Below, piece after piece: positions 1 to 11,530 of a stretch of DNA of 64,000 bases. Within the stretch, counting starts at the first letter, position 1. Each line of letters opens with the position of its first letter. Source of the stretch: Gigaspora rosea (lineage: Eukaryota > Glomeromycota > Glomeromycetes > Diversisporales > Gigasporaceae); NCBI GenBank assembly GCA_003550325.1, contig QKWP01001653.1:54274-118273 (forward strand), given 5' to 3'. A program made the translations under genes and the position numbers. The notes under the pieces were generated by a model that was not told the origin of the DNA, did no database searches, and worked only from the letters and a program-made list of their open reading frames with translations.

Positions 1-240
1 AAGTCCGAAGGACAAATATAAAATCGAATTGTTTTTTATGTTACACCTAATCTAGCCAATAAGCGTCAGCTTTCTATTGTTTTGATTGTTTTTATTTTAT
101 GTTACACCTGATCTATCCAATCAGAATCTAGAATTTGTTAACACACAGATATCAGGTACTCTATTGCTCCGTCTGTAATATCCTTCGGACAATAATATTA
201 TATATTTGTCCGGAGCGAAGTGAAGGATTTATATTTTTAT
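1..240. repeat. Inverted-repeat element at window edge (partial)
   Basis: TCCGAAGGACAAATATA near position 4 recurs inverted around 180-215 (TATCCTTCGGACAA and TATATTTGTCCGGA). The spacer has two near-copies of a TTATGTTACACCTxATCTA phrase (38-55 and 98-117). It looks like a small palindromic MITE. The left boundary may lie outside the window. Confidence 0.4.
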
Positions 241-744
241 ATACTTTGATGACTGAAATTACGATTTTGATGCATTTATAATAGAAATATCAAACCCGTA
301 GTTTCAGCATTTTCTGTCTGTAACGGCCTTGAAAAATGTGATCTGCGATATATATATTACCAGATGTTTCAGGGCTTACTGAACGCTTGCATTATGAGCT
401 ACGGACTTATACTGGTTTCCGGTTCCTAGTTATATAGATTTTTAACATTTATCACTAGTGTGATTTATCACTACCACCTTTAGACCAATCATTTTGTTTG
501 TTTTGATTTTACATTAATTAAAACAAAACAAATAGTGCTCGCATTACGATTAGGGTTAGGGTTTGGCAAGGCACAAGTTAAAAGGCCCTTCTAACTCAAA
601 ATTTCACAAGGAATTTTTTTTGTCAAAAAAAGTATAGTTTCTTAATCAAAATTTTAAGTTAGAAGCTATTTTTTAAAAAAAGTTTGTTTTGCTTCAATTT
701 CATGTTATACCTAATCCTGTATTCCGATTGGTCGATTGGGTGTG
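241..744. other. Non-coding, MITE-derived sequence
   Basis: No gene seen. Positions 545-740 (TTAGGGTTAGGG-like start, then runs of A/T and GTTTGTTTTG) resemble, in inverted orientation, 6560-6760 and also 55220-55400. This is probably the arm of a dispersed element into which the adjacent Mutator-like element landed. Confidence 0.35.
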
Positions 745-1230
745 GCGATACGCGTACATCTATTTACCCATCAGGATATTAGATGAATATCCAATGATCT
801 ACCCTACTCAGCCAATTAAAAATCACAAGTAATTTCGTTATATAGATTAGTGTTTCGATTCTATTTTGAAAAGGCTATCCGGAATTAAATTCGGATTGCT
901 TTAATAGATTCGATTATAATTTGAATTTTTAATTTGAATTAGTAATTCGAATTAATTCAAATTCAATTATAAAAATAATTTGGATTTATTCAAATTGGAA
1001 CCAGTTTTAAATTGCCATAATAATAATAAAAAAAAAAAGATAAAAAAATTATTAAGCCTGTTTGATGCATAATCTGCCATATACCATAAATATATATAGG
1101 ATAAAGTATAAAAAAAAACTTAAAAAAAAAACTACCCATTTTACACTATTTTATTTGACGTTTCTGTTTATTTGACGTTTCCGTTTATTCGACGTTTCCA
1201 CTTTATTTAACGTTTCCGCTTAATTCAATG
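745..1230 (+). repeat. MULE left terminal inverted repeat
   Basis: About 485 bp, matching 5560-6215 inverted once the small insertion at 5893-6020 is removed. Its inner end has four tandem copies of a TTTATTTGACGTTTCCG-like phrase (1148-1225). The other arm carries related but more diverged phrases. Confidence 0.7.
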
Positions 1231-1672
1231 TTAGAGATTGTTTTTATTTTATTTATTTTTTTCTTTTATTAACTAGTCTATTATATGTATGCAGATATAA
1301 TCCTAATAGCGATGAAATTTAACTTTAAAAAAAATTGCATACGAATTTAGTTGTATATACATATTTGCTTTTGCAATTGTACTATTCACTATTAATTTAA
1401 TAATTTTATTAGTTTGGTATGTTTAAAGTGCTAAAAATATATCGCATAAAATTTTTAATTTTATTATTTAATAGGACAATTAATAGAACAGTTCTTAAGA
1501 TGCAAGATGAAAGATGAAAATTTTTTGCTTTCATAAACAAATATAATATCTTATACTCTTATACTACATAATCATATTATATGGTGATATTGCGATTAGA
1601 TTAGTTAGTTGTAGTGGTTCTAAACTAAGAAGGGCAATCATAAATTTTTTTTTTTTTTAAATACTTTACTAA

Positions 1673-3815
1673 TTATTTTCGTTGTGTTTCAATAGAATAA
1701 TTGGTTCCGCTTAACTCAGAGCCAGGGATAGGACAATTATCATATAATGCTATTTTGGTTTTTTTTTTTATACCTGAACTCACAATTGCCTCTAAATCAG
1801 CACTAGTCATTTGATTTCTGTCTGTCTGATCATGTCGGTCCCAAACTTTCGAATTGCACTTACCCAATCCTCAAAAGAAACATTATCAGCGACATTTGTA
1901 GGATCAAATTCCTCTACTTGTTAGAAGGATGATATTTCAGGTGCTGGTGCAGAGTAGAATTTTTGGCATACAGCAAATATATACTTGCATGCAATTCCAC
2001 GAAGCTTAAAGTCCAAACATGTGCATTCTAAATGCACAGGTTTTATGTTGATGTTTTCTTGTATATCATCCTTAATATTAATCTCATAATTATCATCATT
2101 ATTTGTAGATGACTTTACAAGATAACATTGTCTACCAGGCATCACAAAACTTTCTAAGTTTAACTCTGCAAGTTCTCGACGTCATTGTTCTTTTTGGCAA
2201 GGCTTCATCCTTCCAATCATCAAATTAACAGCTTTACACTCAAATTCTGCATTTGCTAGAGCAGCTCGTAAAATCCAAATTAAAGTGTCAATTCGATGAT
2301 TTTGTTTGGTACTTAGATATGTATATTTAAGTTTTTTGTGCTATGCTTCAACAAAATTAGTAGTATTCATTTCTTGATGCTCATATAATCTATAGGCATC
2401 AACCCACTTTTCATAATTTTTATAATATTCATTTTTTATATATTCCATCCACACTGATTCACCTAATTCAACCCAACGAGAAAATATTTATTAAATTTTT
2501 GTTGTACTTGCAAGGCATCATAAAATCACATAATAGCACTAAGCTCTTCTAAAGCAGCTTTTTGCACTACTTGCTTCTTTGTTTGTTTATGTGTTCTATC
2601 ATTACATGCTTTGAAATAGTTACCATCAGCTTTAATTTTACTCTTATTTTTTTGCCAGGCATGTTTTACATGCCATTGACAAAGCAAAATTTTTCCATTA
2701 GGAAGAACCTGACTTATAGCATTTTGCTGTGCATTATCACAGTCTGTTAAAAAGGTATGAGGCATCCAATTTGCATTCTGATTTTTTATACTTGTGAGCC
2801 AAAAAATTAATGTTTCAGTTGCTTTTTTTTCTGAAATTAGATGCGCTGCAGGAACACCTTGCCCACCAACATCATCTCATATGATTATGGTAAAAAGATT
2901 TGTTTTATGTGCTGTTGTGCTATGTGCTCCATCTAAACACACAGTTTGAGCACTTTTATTTTTTAATATTTTCTTTTGAAATTTTGTTTGGAACCCATAT
3001 AGATAACCTAAATCTGAACCCAAGTTAAATTGCTACAGGTATGTGATCCGTCTTCTTGAGACAATGCAATCCATTTATTGACGAATATATTTCACCATAA
3101 CCTTGATCCTTATTACCTAAAAAGATTATGCCTTTCATTTCTTCATGAACTATATTATATACATCAATATAGGACAAATATGCGTCTCGTCTTTGAATTA
3201 AAGACAAAGAGCTTAAGTTATCATTATTACATAATCTGTTAACACGTTGGTGGAACATTGATACAATTTGTGCAGGTTTTAACCCATCTTTGGCTCTTTC
3301 TTTGATCCATTCTCTTGCTTGTTGAGATAAGCGAATATTTTTTAGATTTTCATCAGTTCCAGGAGAATGCCCGTTATGAAGAATGTAATGCTCAATACGA
3401 ACAGAATTACCCTTCTCATTACGACGTTTCAACACTTTTAAGTAGGATTTACATCCTACCTTTTTAGAAGGTTTTTGAATTGGACGACGGCCTGCTAAAG
3501 ATGCTATAGTTTGATCAAGTTTAGATTTAGCTCTTAGTTTTCCAGCACAATGACACAGATAAGTATCATTTAGCTCATAATCTTGATTATCTCGTCTAAG
3601 TTGCCAAATATAATGGGCTCTTGAAATGTTAGGAAGGTCATTTTTGATCTATTCCTCATAATTACTCAAATCAAGATGAGTATATATTTTAATGCAGTTA
3701 TTTTGGTCACTTTCATTTTCACAATTAATTGTATTTTATACTTGATTTCATTTTTAGGATCATTTTCATTTTTATAATCGATTTCATCGATTATCTATGT
3801 GGTCATATTCACCAG
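1673..3815 (-). pseudogene. MULE transposase with N-terminal zinc region and SWIM finger, broken
   Basis: Reading on the minus strand from an ATG near 3815, coherent coding runs through several frames. First comes a Cys/His-rich N-terminal region (CHCAGK, then VGCKSYLKVLKRR and HNGHSPG), resembling the FAR1/GCM-like zinc region of these transposases. A helical stretch follows (QAREWIKERAKDGLKPAQI, 3025-3435). Next are the MULE catalytic segments: CLDGAHST at ~2930, then TDCDNAQQNAI and LLCQWHVKHAW in 2526-2765. Then a SWIM-like CTCLDFKLRGIACKY (1921-2145) and a C-terminal tail (1673-1867). In the SWIM finger the expected final His (CxH) is Tyr. In-frame stops and frame changes separate every block, so it is not functional. 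Cut-and-paste transposase of its own element is the inferred original role. Confidence 0.8.
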
Positions 3816-3829
3816 ACATGGTATTAAAT

Positions 3830-5559
3830 TTTTTTTTTTTAAATAGAATTAATTTTAATAGATACGAAATTACAAAAAAACTTAGGCTAATGATAATTAA
3901 TTTTAGTGTATAAGGAATTACAAAGAACTTAGGTGAATAATAATATGAAGGGTCCATCACAATCGCCTCTTTTATAAGTTTTGGATATTATAAGTAAAAA
4001 ACTATTTACACTAAATATTTGAGGGCATTAGCATTCAATAGGAGTATTTTCAAGTTATTTTTTTAATTTTTATCCTTTTTATTCTCACGAATTTGGCATG
4101 CATTTACAATATTCATAGGCTTAGAATTAGTCAATATATACGTTTTGTCAAGGTTCATATTTAATGTACAAAAATGTATAATGAATGTAAATTTATAATA
4201 GAAATATTATCTATAAAATAAATAAAAAAAATATTAGTTTCGCAAAAAAAATATAAAAGAATTAAATAAATTATAAAAATAGATTAATTATATTATATAT
4301 ATTAAATAACAATAAGCAGAATTTATTAATTTTAAATGCATGATACCAATCTTAACAATGCTCTTCATGATGTTAATTTAATAAATTATTTAATAAATTA
4401 TTTATATATTGTTAACTGCATATCACATATTACATACTGCATTACTTTGAATTTTCAATTGCATTATGATATTCGATTTAGAAGCACTAAATGCATAAAT
4501 TTTATTTTTTTGGAAAAGTTCTAGATAGCATCACAAATTATAAATGATGCTACAAATCAGAATAAGTTTATTGTTCAAAACGATACAAAATACATAACAT
4601 CATGAATAAAAAATAATACCTAGGATTATTAGATTTAGGGTTCCTCAAATTCAAATCAAATCAAATATTGGGTCAATTTGAATTTGATTTGATTCAAATA
4701 TTTGAATTTGAATTTGATTTGAATTTGAATTTTGAATAGTAATTTTCAAATATTTGTCAAATCAAATCAAATTTGGCCAGATTTGAATTTGATCAAATCA
4801 AATATAATCAAATTTGAATTTGAATTTGATCAAATATTTGATTCAAATATTTGAAGATCAAATCAAATTGAACCCTAATTAGATTTTTACTTTTATTTGT
4901 AAATCGTATGTATAATTAAAAGAACTAATATTTTAATCAAAATTTTATTTAAATACTATAATATCATTGGATAAATGCAGAATATAAACAATGAAACAAT
5001 ATACTTTGATTCAATTAAAATAAATTTCACATAACTAGCAAACTTCAAGAATTAGTTCATATAAGTATTGCCAAGATAAAATGTAATTTAGAACTTTAGG
5101 TCTTTTATTACTTCCTTATCAAGTGTAATTATTGTGAAGAAGACTGTTTTGCTTTAGTTAACTAGTTAAAAAGTCATTGATTAAAGTGTAAAAACTTCTA
5201 AGAATTAACAGTTTGTAAAAAATAAAAAAAGTTTTATCGAAGTTGATCAAGCAGATTTCGAGTTATCTTTTATCAAAGCTTGATTGCATATTTTTTTGAT
5301 GGTTTAATTTGCTTAATTTTAACCAAATATATTTTCATATCTACTCGACCAAATTTGATAAAATTTTTTATTTTAATTTTACAAATACGTTAACGAATTA
5401 AATTGTGTAAATATAAAAAACTTCTTAAAAATCGAATCACTTTAATGCTATCTAATTATTTTCAAATTGCAAAATTCCAAATAGATATTGAATAATGTGT
5501 TTTCAATTGAATTCCGCGAATTGTATTGTGAAATTTAACAAGTGTGAAAAAATAGTGTA
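3830..5559. other. MULE interior, non-coding AT-rich
   Basis: Nothing recognisable apart from the hAT MITE at 4636-4877. Plus-strand ORFs here are short and low-complexity. Confidence 0.5.
4636..4877. mobile_element. hAT-type MITE with AAATTTGAATTTGAT-repeat body
   Basis: TAGGGTTC starts and GAACCCTA ends the element. A perfect 8-bp duplication ATTAGATT flanks it (4628-4635 and 4878-4885). An 8-bp duplication with TIRs starting TAG is the hAT signature. The 242-bp body is almost wholly built of alternating AATTTGAATTTGAT and ATCAAATCAAATT phrases, so it can fold on itself. Confidence 0.85.
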
Positions 5560-6215
5560 AATGGTTTTTTTTTATAACTTCAAAAATTCATAAAAACCAT
5601 CGTCAAATAAAGTGAAAATATCGAATAAAATGAAAACGTGAAATAAAGTAGAAACACAATAAAGCAAAAACGTCGAATAAAAATAGTATAAAACAGTTTT
5701 TTTTTTTTTAAGTTGTTTTTTACACTTTATACTATATATATTTATGGTATACGGCAGATTATGCATCAAACGAGCTTAATAATTTTTTTATCTTTTTTTT
5801 TTTTTTTTTATTATGGCAATTTAAAACCGGTTCCAATCTGAATAAATCCGGATTATTTCTATAATTGAATTTGAATTAATTCGAATTACTAAGGGCACTG
5901 CCAGGAATCAGCTGATTTGATTTTGGCCAAAATTTTGACCCCCTATTTTAGTCAGGTCTTCATATTAAATTTCCAGTTTTTTAGCCCCCCTAGGAAATCA
6001 GCTGATTTCTGGCCCTCCCCTAATTCAAATTAAAAATTCGAATTATAATTGAATTTTTTGAAGCAAACCGAATTCAATTCCGGATAGCCTTTTCAAAATA
6101 GGATCAAAGCACTAATCTACATAACGAAATTACCTGTGATTTTTAATTGGCTGAGTAGAGTAGATCATTTGATATTCATCTAATGTCCTGATGAGTAAAT
6201 AGATGTACGCGTGGC
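5560..6215 (-). repeat. MULE right terminal inverted repeat
   Basis: Inverted match of 745-1230. It is interrupted by a 128-bp MITE flanked by TAA on both sides (5893-6020). Confidence 0.7.
5893..6020. mobile_element. MITE, TAA duplication (PIF/Harbinger-like), family T
   Basis: GGGCACTGCCAGGAATCAGC begins and GGCCCTCCCC ends the 128-bp insert. It has inverted AATCAGCTGATTT near both ends and TAA at 5890-5892 and 6021-6023. The uninterrupted sequence is seen in the other MULE arm, which confirms the insertion. Related to 17038-17187 and 27257-27407. Confidence 0.8.
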
Positions 6216-6984
6216 AATACATCACACTGGCATTAAATAATAACTCTCATTTATATATATTATATAAGATAAAAAGGGGTAGTTTGGCGAAGAAGAGTAA
6301 TTTGACGAATATGTCTAATGATCAGAGTCAAATAATTTTTATACTTTTGATTTTCTCGATGAGACGAAATGAATAATACAAAGCTTACCAATCCTGTTCA
6401 TTGGATCACAAGATATCATCAATTATTTACCAAGTTTACACTTTGTTAAAATTCCCCTTAACAGTAATATGATATGTCACATATAAAATTTTTGTATATA
6501 AAATTGAGTAAATTTATTTATTGCCCCATGCGATGTGCCATATGTCGCTCTCCCAATCAAATTTCAAGATCAGGTGTAACATTACATGATCAAAAAATTC
6601 AAAACAAACGTTTGTTTTGTCAAAAATCGTCTATAATCTAAAATTAAGTATATGAAACTACTATTAGGATTCTAACAAAAGATTTTCTTGCAAAATTTTA
6701 CTATAAAAACACCCTCTAACCCATACATACAATCTATACCTCACCCTAACCCTATCCAATGAAAAAACAGGTTATTTTAATTGTTTTGATTTTACGGTAC
6801 ATCTAATTTTATAATCTACGGCAGGTGCGACAATATCACACGTGCGATGTATAAATTATTTTTATAAAATTATATACTAGTAAAAAAACATATAAAATTA
6901 CTATAAACTTGTTAGCCAAGATTAGTTTCAACCTACATATTAATTTAAAATTAAATTTTGCGATTATATAGAGCAAAAGAAGGA
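6216..6984. other. Non-coding repeat-derived spacer
   Basis: No gene. 6560-6830 carries the CCCTAACCC-containing phrase and an AACAAACGTTTGTTTTG palindrome, and matches 545-735 in inverted orientation. Confidence 0.35.
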
Positions 6985-7705
6985 GAATAAACTTACCTTT
7001 TTTGCCAAGTTACTGTTCTGCTATTTTGGCACAAAACGAAAATGTAACTTCGCTAAAAACAAATATTTAACGATTTTAAGATGACGAATATATATAAAAT
7101 CATGCTATGAACAACTTTACTTAGGCGACCGAAATAAGTTACCTTGTAAGAAAAATAGGTTACCTATGTACTAAAGTGAAATTTTTTGAGTTTTAAATAT
7201 AAAACCCCTTTTTTTATCAAGATAACCTACTTTGGGCGCTTAAGCAAAGTTGTTCAGCATGCAATTTTACTTGTGTTTAAAGTCAAATTGCGTTTTTCAG
7301 CCATTTACTAGGGTCGAAGTTAGAAAAAAATTTTTTCTAATTTAGAAAAAATTTTTTTCTAACTTTGATCCCATTTTTTACCTAGTAAATGGCTAAAAAA
7401 ACGCATTTTGATTTTAAATATAAGTAAAATTGCATGCTGAACAACTTTGTTTAAGAGCCCAAAGTAGGTTATCTTGATAAAAAAGAGGTATTATATTTAA
7501 AACTCAAAAAATTTCACTTTAGTACATAGGTAACCCGTATTTCCTACAAGGTAATCTACTTCGTTCGTCTAAGTAAAGTTGTTCAGAGCATGATTTTATA
7601 TATACTTATTATCTTAAAATTGTTAAATATTTGTTTTTGGTGAAGTTACATTTCGTTTTGTGCCAAAATGGCAGAATATCAGTAACTTAGCAGAAAAAGT
7701 AAGTT
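6985..7705. repeat. Foldback element G, copy 1
   Basis: Near-perfect palindrome centred at about 7343. The left arm reads GCTATTTTGGCACAAAACG ... AGCCATTTACTAGG, and the right arm returns the same text inverted (7365-7700). Arms are ~340 bp. It abuts the broken end of the LINE reverse transcriptase at 7706, so it interrupts or ends that copy. A second copy lies at 48885-50545. Confidence 0.8.
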
Positions 7706-8651
7706 TTAGTTTTCTTGAATACTAGTTAACCATTGTATAGGTTGTACCATTGGTATTTGCAGTAACGCTGTGTTGTTTTGAGTGCTTAAAATATCAAATT
7801 TGCTTAAGATTTTATTTAACTTTGTTGTCAAAATCTTTGTAAATATCTTCCTTGCATATTCTATTAAAGTTATAGGTCTAGTTTGTACTAGGTTGCCAGA
7901 AAAAACACTCACTCTTCTTAGATATTGGATACACCAGATCCTGTTTCCATGCTTTAAATATAATTTGGTTTTTAATGCAAAAATTAAATATTTTTAACAG
8001 AATGTTTAATGCCATTGTCAGTAATTTTTTGATCATCTCATTTGATATCCTAATGGTCCCGTTGCCTTATTGGTTAGTATTCTATTTATCATTATTAATA
8101 GTTCTTCTAGTTTTATTTCTTGACATAATTCTTCATAGTCTCTTTCTCCTACTTTTTCTATAGGTCTATATTCATCTTGCCACTCTTGCCAATTTTGTAT
8201 CCATCTTTCAAAATGTTTTTTTATTGCTTTTTTGATTTTATTCATATTCGTAATGACTCTGTTTATGTTATCAAAGAGTACTTTGTCCGTGTGTTTGCTT
8301 AGTATGCTATCAATTATCATTTTCGTATTGTTCTGAAAATTGTTCTCTCTTCTACTTATTGCTTCTCTTATTTGTTCCCTAATTTCGCTTGGTTCTTGGT
8401 TTGTCTTGTTTTGTGTAGTAATAGCCTCAAATCTTTTATTCTTTCCAATGTACTCTTAAAGTTTTCTATATATAAATCTCTTTCTTTTATTTCAGTTTGA
8501 TCGTTTTGTATTAAATTGTGTATTTTTATTAGTGTCTTATTCACTTTGACTACTGTCCAACTATAGGGTCTCAGTGTTTGCGTTATTATAATTATTTTGA
8601 TTATTTTGTTAACTTTGGTTAAATCTTGATATAGGTTAGATGCCTTTTTTG

Positions 8652-9176
8652 GGGTCCTTAAAGCAGGGCAGATCATGTGACATACCGTTTTTCATTAATT
8701 TAGAGTTAGGGCTAGTGATGCCACTGAAATTGATTTTTGAAAAAGGCCTATTTCGTTTTCATTAGAAAAAATTAAAATTTTTTATAAGGATGAACAAATA
8801 AAATTTATATAGATATGTTCCTTATAATTTCGTCTATTCAAAAAAGGTATCAAATAATTTCGTCTTTTAAGTAAAATAGGTCAAAAATAATTTCATCTTT
8901 AAATTTTAATTTCGAGTTTTAGAACCCGAAATGCTTTCGTTCTCATATACAGTTAGGGCCTACCTTAAATTAGGGTTAGAAAAGTTTTTATAAGTAAAAT
9001 TACCTCCCTGCCATTTTTTATTAATGCTCCAAAGTGGGTTTAAACTATAGTTTCTTCTATTTTTCGCATATTTCTCTTTTTTCCACTTTTTTTGCTTCAT
9101 CGGGCTGATCCAGGATCATCAAATTTAACAATTTGATTGGTTAATTATGACATAATCTGCACCGCTTTAAGGAACT
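8652..9176. mobile_element. MITE with 9-bp duplication (MULE-type), family Q
   Basis: GGGTCCTTAAAGCAGGGCAG at the left matches the right end inverted (CTGCACCGCTTTAAGGAACT). A perfect 9-bp duplication CCTTTTTTG lies at 8643-8651 and 9177-9185. 525 bp. It interrupts the LINE ORF, whose frame rejoins across it. TIR and target resemble 59015-59297 (duplication CCATTTTTG). It contains the 239-bp insert 8713-8951. Confidence 0.85.
8713..8951. mobile_element. Dispersed 239-bp insert, family B
   Basis: Flanked by a perfect 8-bp GTTAGGGC (8705-8712 and 8952-8959). Body TAGTGATGCCACTGAAATTG ... GAAATGCTTTCGTTCTCAT. A second copy is at 54978-55210 inside another element. It has no clear terminal inverted repeat, so the class is uncertain; hAT-like by duplication length. 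Confidence 0.65.
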
Positions 9177-9498
9177 CCTTTTTTGTATATGCATTAGATT
9201 GTACGAGTTGGGATTTTCTAGTAGGTATATGCTTTTTCGCTATGTATTTTATTGCTATATTTAGCCTGTGCCATGCTTTGTTTAGATTTTCTTCACTCTT
9301 TATCTTATCTACTTTTAAAGCTTTTAACTTGCTTGTTAGGAGGCATCCATAAATAACGTTATACAAGAGGGGTTGGACATAGAGCTTTGACCCGGGTTGC
9401 AAAATAGTGACCTGGGCTGGTTAGATACTTATCTGGATCATAACCCAGGTCAACGGATCATACAGACAATTATAAAGTTTTTTGCTTTTTCAATTACT

Positions 9499-10525
9499 TT
9501 TTTTTTTTTTTTTTTTTTAATATTAAGGTGACCACTTAGGTACCCTAGCACTTTATTGGTCCAAGCGTGTTGGCCCGATCAATATGACTGTGCCACATAT
9601 TACATTTGCATAACAAAAGTACAACTAGCCACACGTACAACTTTTGGTTGTCTAATTTAAATAGTCCGCCCGAAGGTTCTACACTAGATGCCATACTTGC
9701 AACCCAACTAGGGGATTGCCTATTTAAACTCTCTAGCTTCTACCCATGTTCAATATTCCTTCAAATATACCCTTTCGAGTAATTCACTATTAAAAATACC
9801 CTGAGGCTTTAGCCAAACACCTTTTGGAGGGCATTTGCCCTGTGGTAAACCTGGTAGAGTGATACCTGTCTCCCACAGGTATTCACCTACACTTTCGGTA
9901 ACTTACGCATTCACTGAGGCAAACAACTTGCAGTCAGGTTGTTACCCTGCAACCGCTACCATTACCTACTACTGCCCTTGTGAGTTCACTAGACCCCAGT
10001 ACCTGGTTAGTCACTCTTTGGATCCTTTTCCCCAGTTATCCCAGACTACCAATCTAGTTGGCCTGGAAGGATCGGTCTGCCAGGCTTTAGATGCCTAAGG
10101 TCATCCTTTCCTTGGTTCATGCTTCTATAATGCATGACCTTTTCCTCCGGTACGACTCCGGCGGCCAGATTGGTGTGCCCCCTTTGCCATAGGGGCTCTT
10201 GCCCGTCCAGTTTTCCAGTCAGTTATCGCTAAGATCCTTTTCTCCGATACCGTCGAAAGTCTAGCTACCTCTCCACTCGGGACTTGCCAAATGTTCTGTT
10301 TCTCCGGTTCCTTGGATTTGTCTGTGTAATGAGACACAATTTCGCCCGAAAGCTCCCATTCAAGATGGTAACCAAGGACTACAGGTAGTGTACCCAACCG
10401 ATCGACAAGATACAGTTACCGGAACACAGATCTATTTTTCAAAAACATCACCAGTGGGATTTGAACTCTAGACCTGCCACTTGGGAAGGGACAACTTACC
10501 AACTTCTCTAAGTTGTCACACCCTA
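9499..10525 (-). mobile_element. tRNA-derived long SINE-like retroposon, copy 1
   Basis: Read on the minus strand it begins with a tRNA-like head: GGTGTGACAACTTAGAGAAG, a D-arm-like AAGTTGGTAAGTTG, and a box B-like AGTTCAAATCCC (10445-10525). A ~950-bp body follows, then CACCTTAATATTAAAA and a long poly(A) (poly-T at 9499-9517 on the plus strand). A 16-bp target duplication TGCTTTTTCAATTACT lies at 9483-9498 and 10526-10541. This proves target-primed insertion of an RNA copy. The body is clearly GC-richer than its surroundings. At ~1.03 kb it is long for a SINE. Copy 2 is at 39093-40549. Confidence 0.85.
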
Positions 10526-10981
10526 TGCTTTTTCAATTACTAATTATACTTATTATCATTAAATCATAATGAAATCGGATTAAAATAACATATGGTTTTT
10601 TAACGCTTTAACCTTATTTTTTTAAGCATATTTCATTTTTAATTTAATCACAATAATTACCGGAGAAATTCTGGTTATACAGATTAAGATAAGTAAGGCT
10701 GTGCAAACAAATATAATTGTTTCTCGTAATCTGGCTGGGTGCCTTTTTTGAAAAAATTAAAATTTTATTTTATATAAGGTAAATAGGGGTATTAAAGTTT
10801 CTACTAATAAAATTTTTTTAATAGATTTGTGTATAATTTTTATTATTTGAACTATACTTAATAAAGAATAAATTACTGCAAAAAAATCTTTATATTATAT
10901 ATAGTTTTAGATATAAATAATTAGTATACAAATATAATATAAAAACTAAATTCTAGTATTGTGGCCAATTATTTGATAGCG

Positions 10982-11290
10982 AATAATTTTTGATCTACTG
11001 GTCCGTTTTGGATGATTTTACCACTAAATTGACCGTCTCTGTGAGACGATTCTAACAAGTACAAAATCGTTAAAATTCAATTACGGGATCCCAAGGTCGT
11101 TAAAGGTAAATATGTGAAAATTTTGCAGATTTACTAATATAATTTTATAAAATAATGTAAATTTATATCGATCTTAGGACCCCGTGATTAGATTTTGACG
11201 ATTTTATACTTGTTAGAATCGTCTCACTAAGACGGCCATTTTGGTGGTAAAATCGTCCAAAACGGACCAGTGGATCAAAAGTTATTAACT
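10982..11290. repeat. Foldback element I, copy 1
   Basis: Palindrome beginning AATTTTTGATCTACTGGTCC and ending GGACCAGTGGATCAAAAGTT. Arms include the GTCTC..GAGACGATTCTAACAAG block, AAAATCGTTAAAATTCAAT and GGGATCCCAAGG. The same arms occur at 44628-45571. Confidence 0.7.
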
Positions 11291-11365
11291 ATTAAATATT
11301 CTATATATATTTAATAATTAATTCAAATATGCACAAAAACCTATATTTTGCATAAATGATGATAT

Positions 11366-11476
11366 CTTGTGATCTAGTGATCAGAATTGGGCGAATTTTA
11401 TACCATTCAATTCATCTTGATGAGACGAATCGAATGGTATAAAATTTATCCAATTTTGATCACTAGATCACAAGAT
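11366..11476. repeat. Short perfect-like palindrome
   Basis: GATATCTTGTGATCTAGTGA returns inverted as TCACTAGATCACAAGATAT. The centre is TTCATCTTGATGAGACGAA. A related phrase is at 6350-6415. Confidence 0.6.
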
Positions 11477-11530
11477 ATTTCACTTGGCCACAATACCCCC
11501 TGGCCACAATGCTCCCATTTACCTTATATA

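Larger units (their letters stand above)
745..6215 (-). mobile_element. Mutator-like element (MULE), decayed
   Basis: Long inverted terminal repeats bracket a transposase pseudogene. CGCGTACATCTATTTAC at 751 is matched inverted near 6210. Similarity continues inward through the GTAATTCGAATTAATTC block to the repeated TTTGACGTTTCC motifs (left arm to ~1230, right arm from ~5560). Long terminal repeats plus a MULE transposase with a SWIM-type finger fit the Mutator superfamily. The outermost bases and the expected 9-bp target duplication could not be fixed. The element carries two later insertions (4636-4877 and 5893-6020), so it is old. Confidence 0.75.
7706..9402 (-). pseudogene. LINE reverse transcriptase N-terminal part and linker
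   Basis: Segment 9186-9402 plus 8368-8642 reads as a basic linker (KKHIPTRKSQLVQSNAYTKK continuing into ASNLYQDLTKVNK once the MITE at 8652-9176 is removed). 8033-8320 has the RT entry motif region (LIMINRILTNKATGPLG, compare NKATGPSGI). 7706-7912 has RPITLIEYARKIFTKILTTK, the conserved finger motif after the first RT block. Frameshifts separate the pieces. The palm with the catalytic aspartates is absent because the fragment stops at the foldback element at 7705. Confidence 0.75.
10771..11530. mobile_element. MITE family P with nested palindromes
   Basis: TATATAAGGTAAATAGGGG at 10771 is matched inverted by CCCATTTACCTTATATA at 11530. Inside are two separate palindromes (10982-11290 and 11366-11476). 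No duplication could be fixed in this AT-rich target. Confidence 0.65.

Noticed and set aside
545-562. Telomere repeat (TTAGGG)
   Set aside because: Only two or three units, also present inside MITEs at 8960, 52800 and 59220; part of element bodies, not a chromosome end.
10445-10525. Free-standing tRNA gene
   Set aside because: It is the head of the retroposon, repeated at 40465-40549 with the same downstream body and flanked by target duplications.
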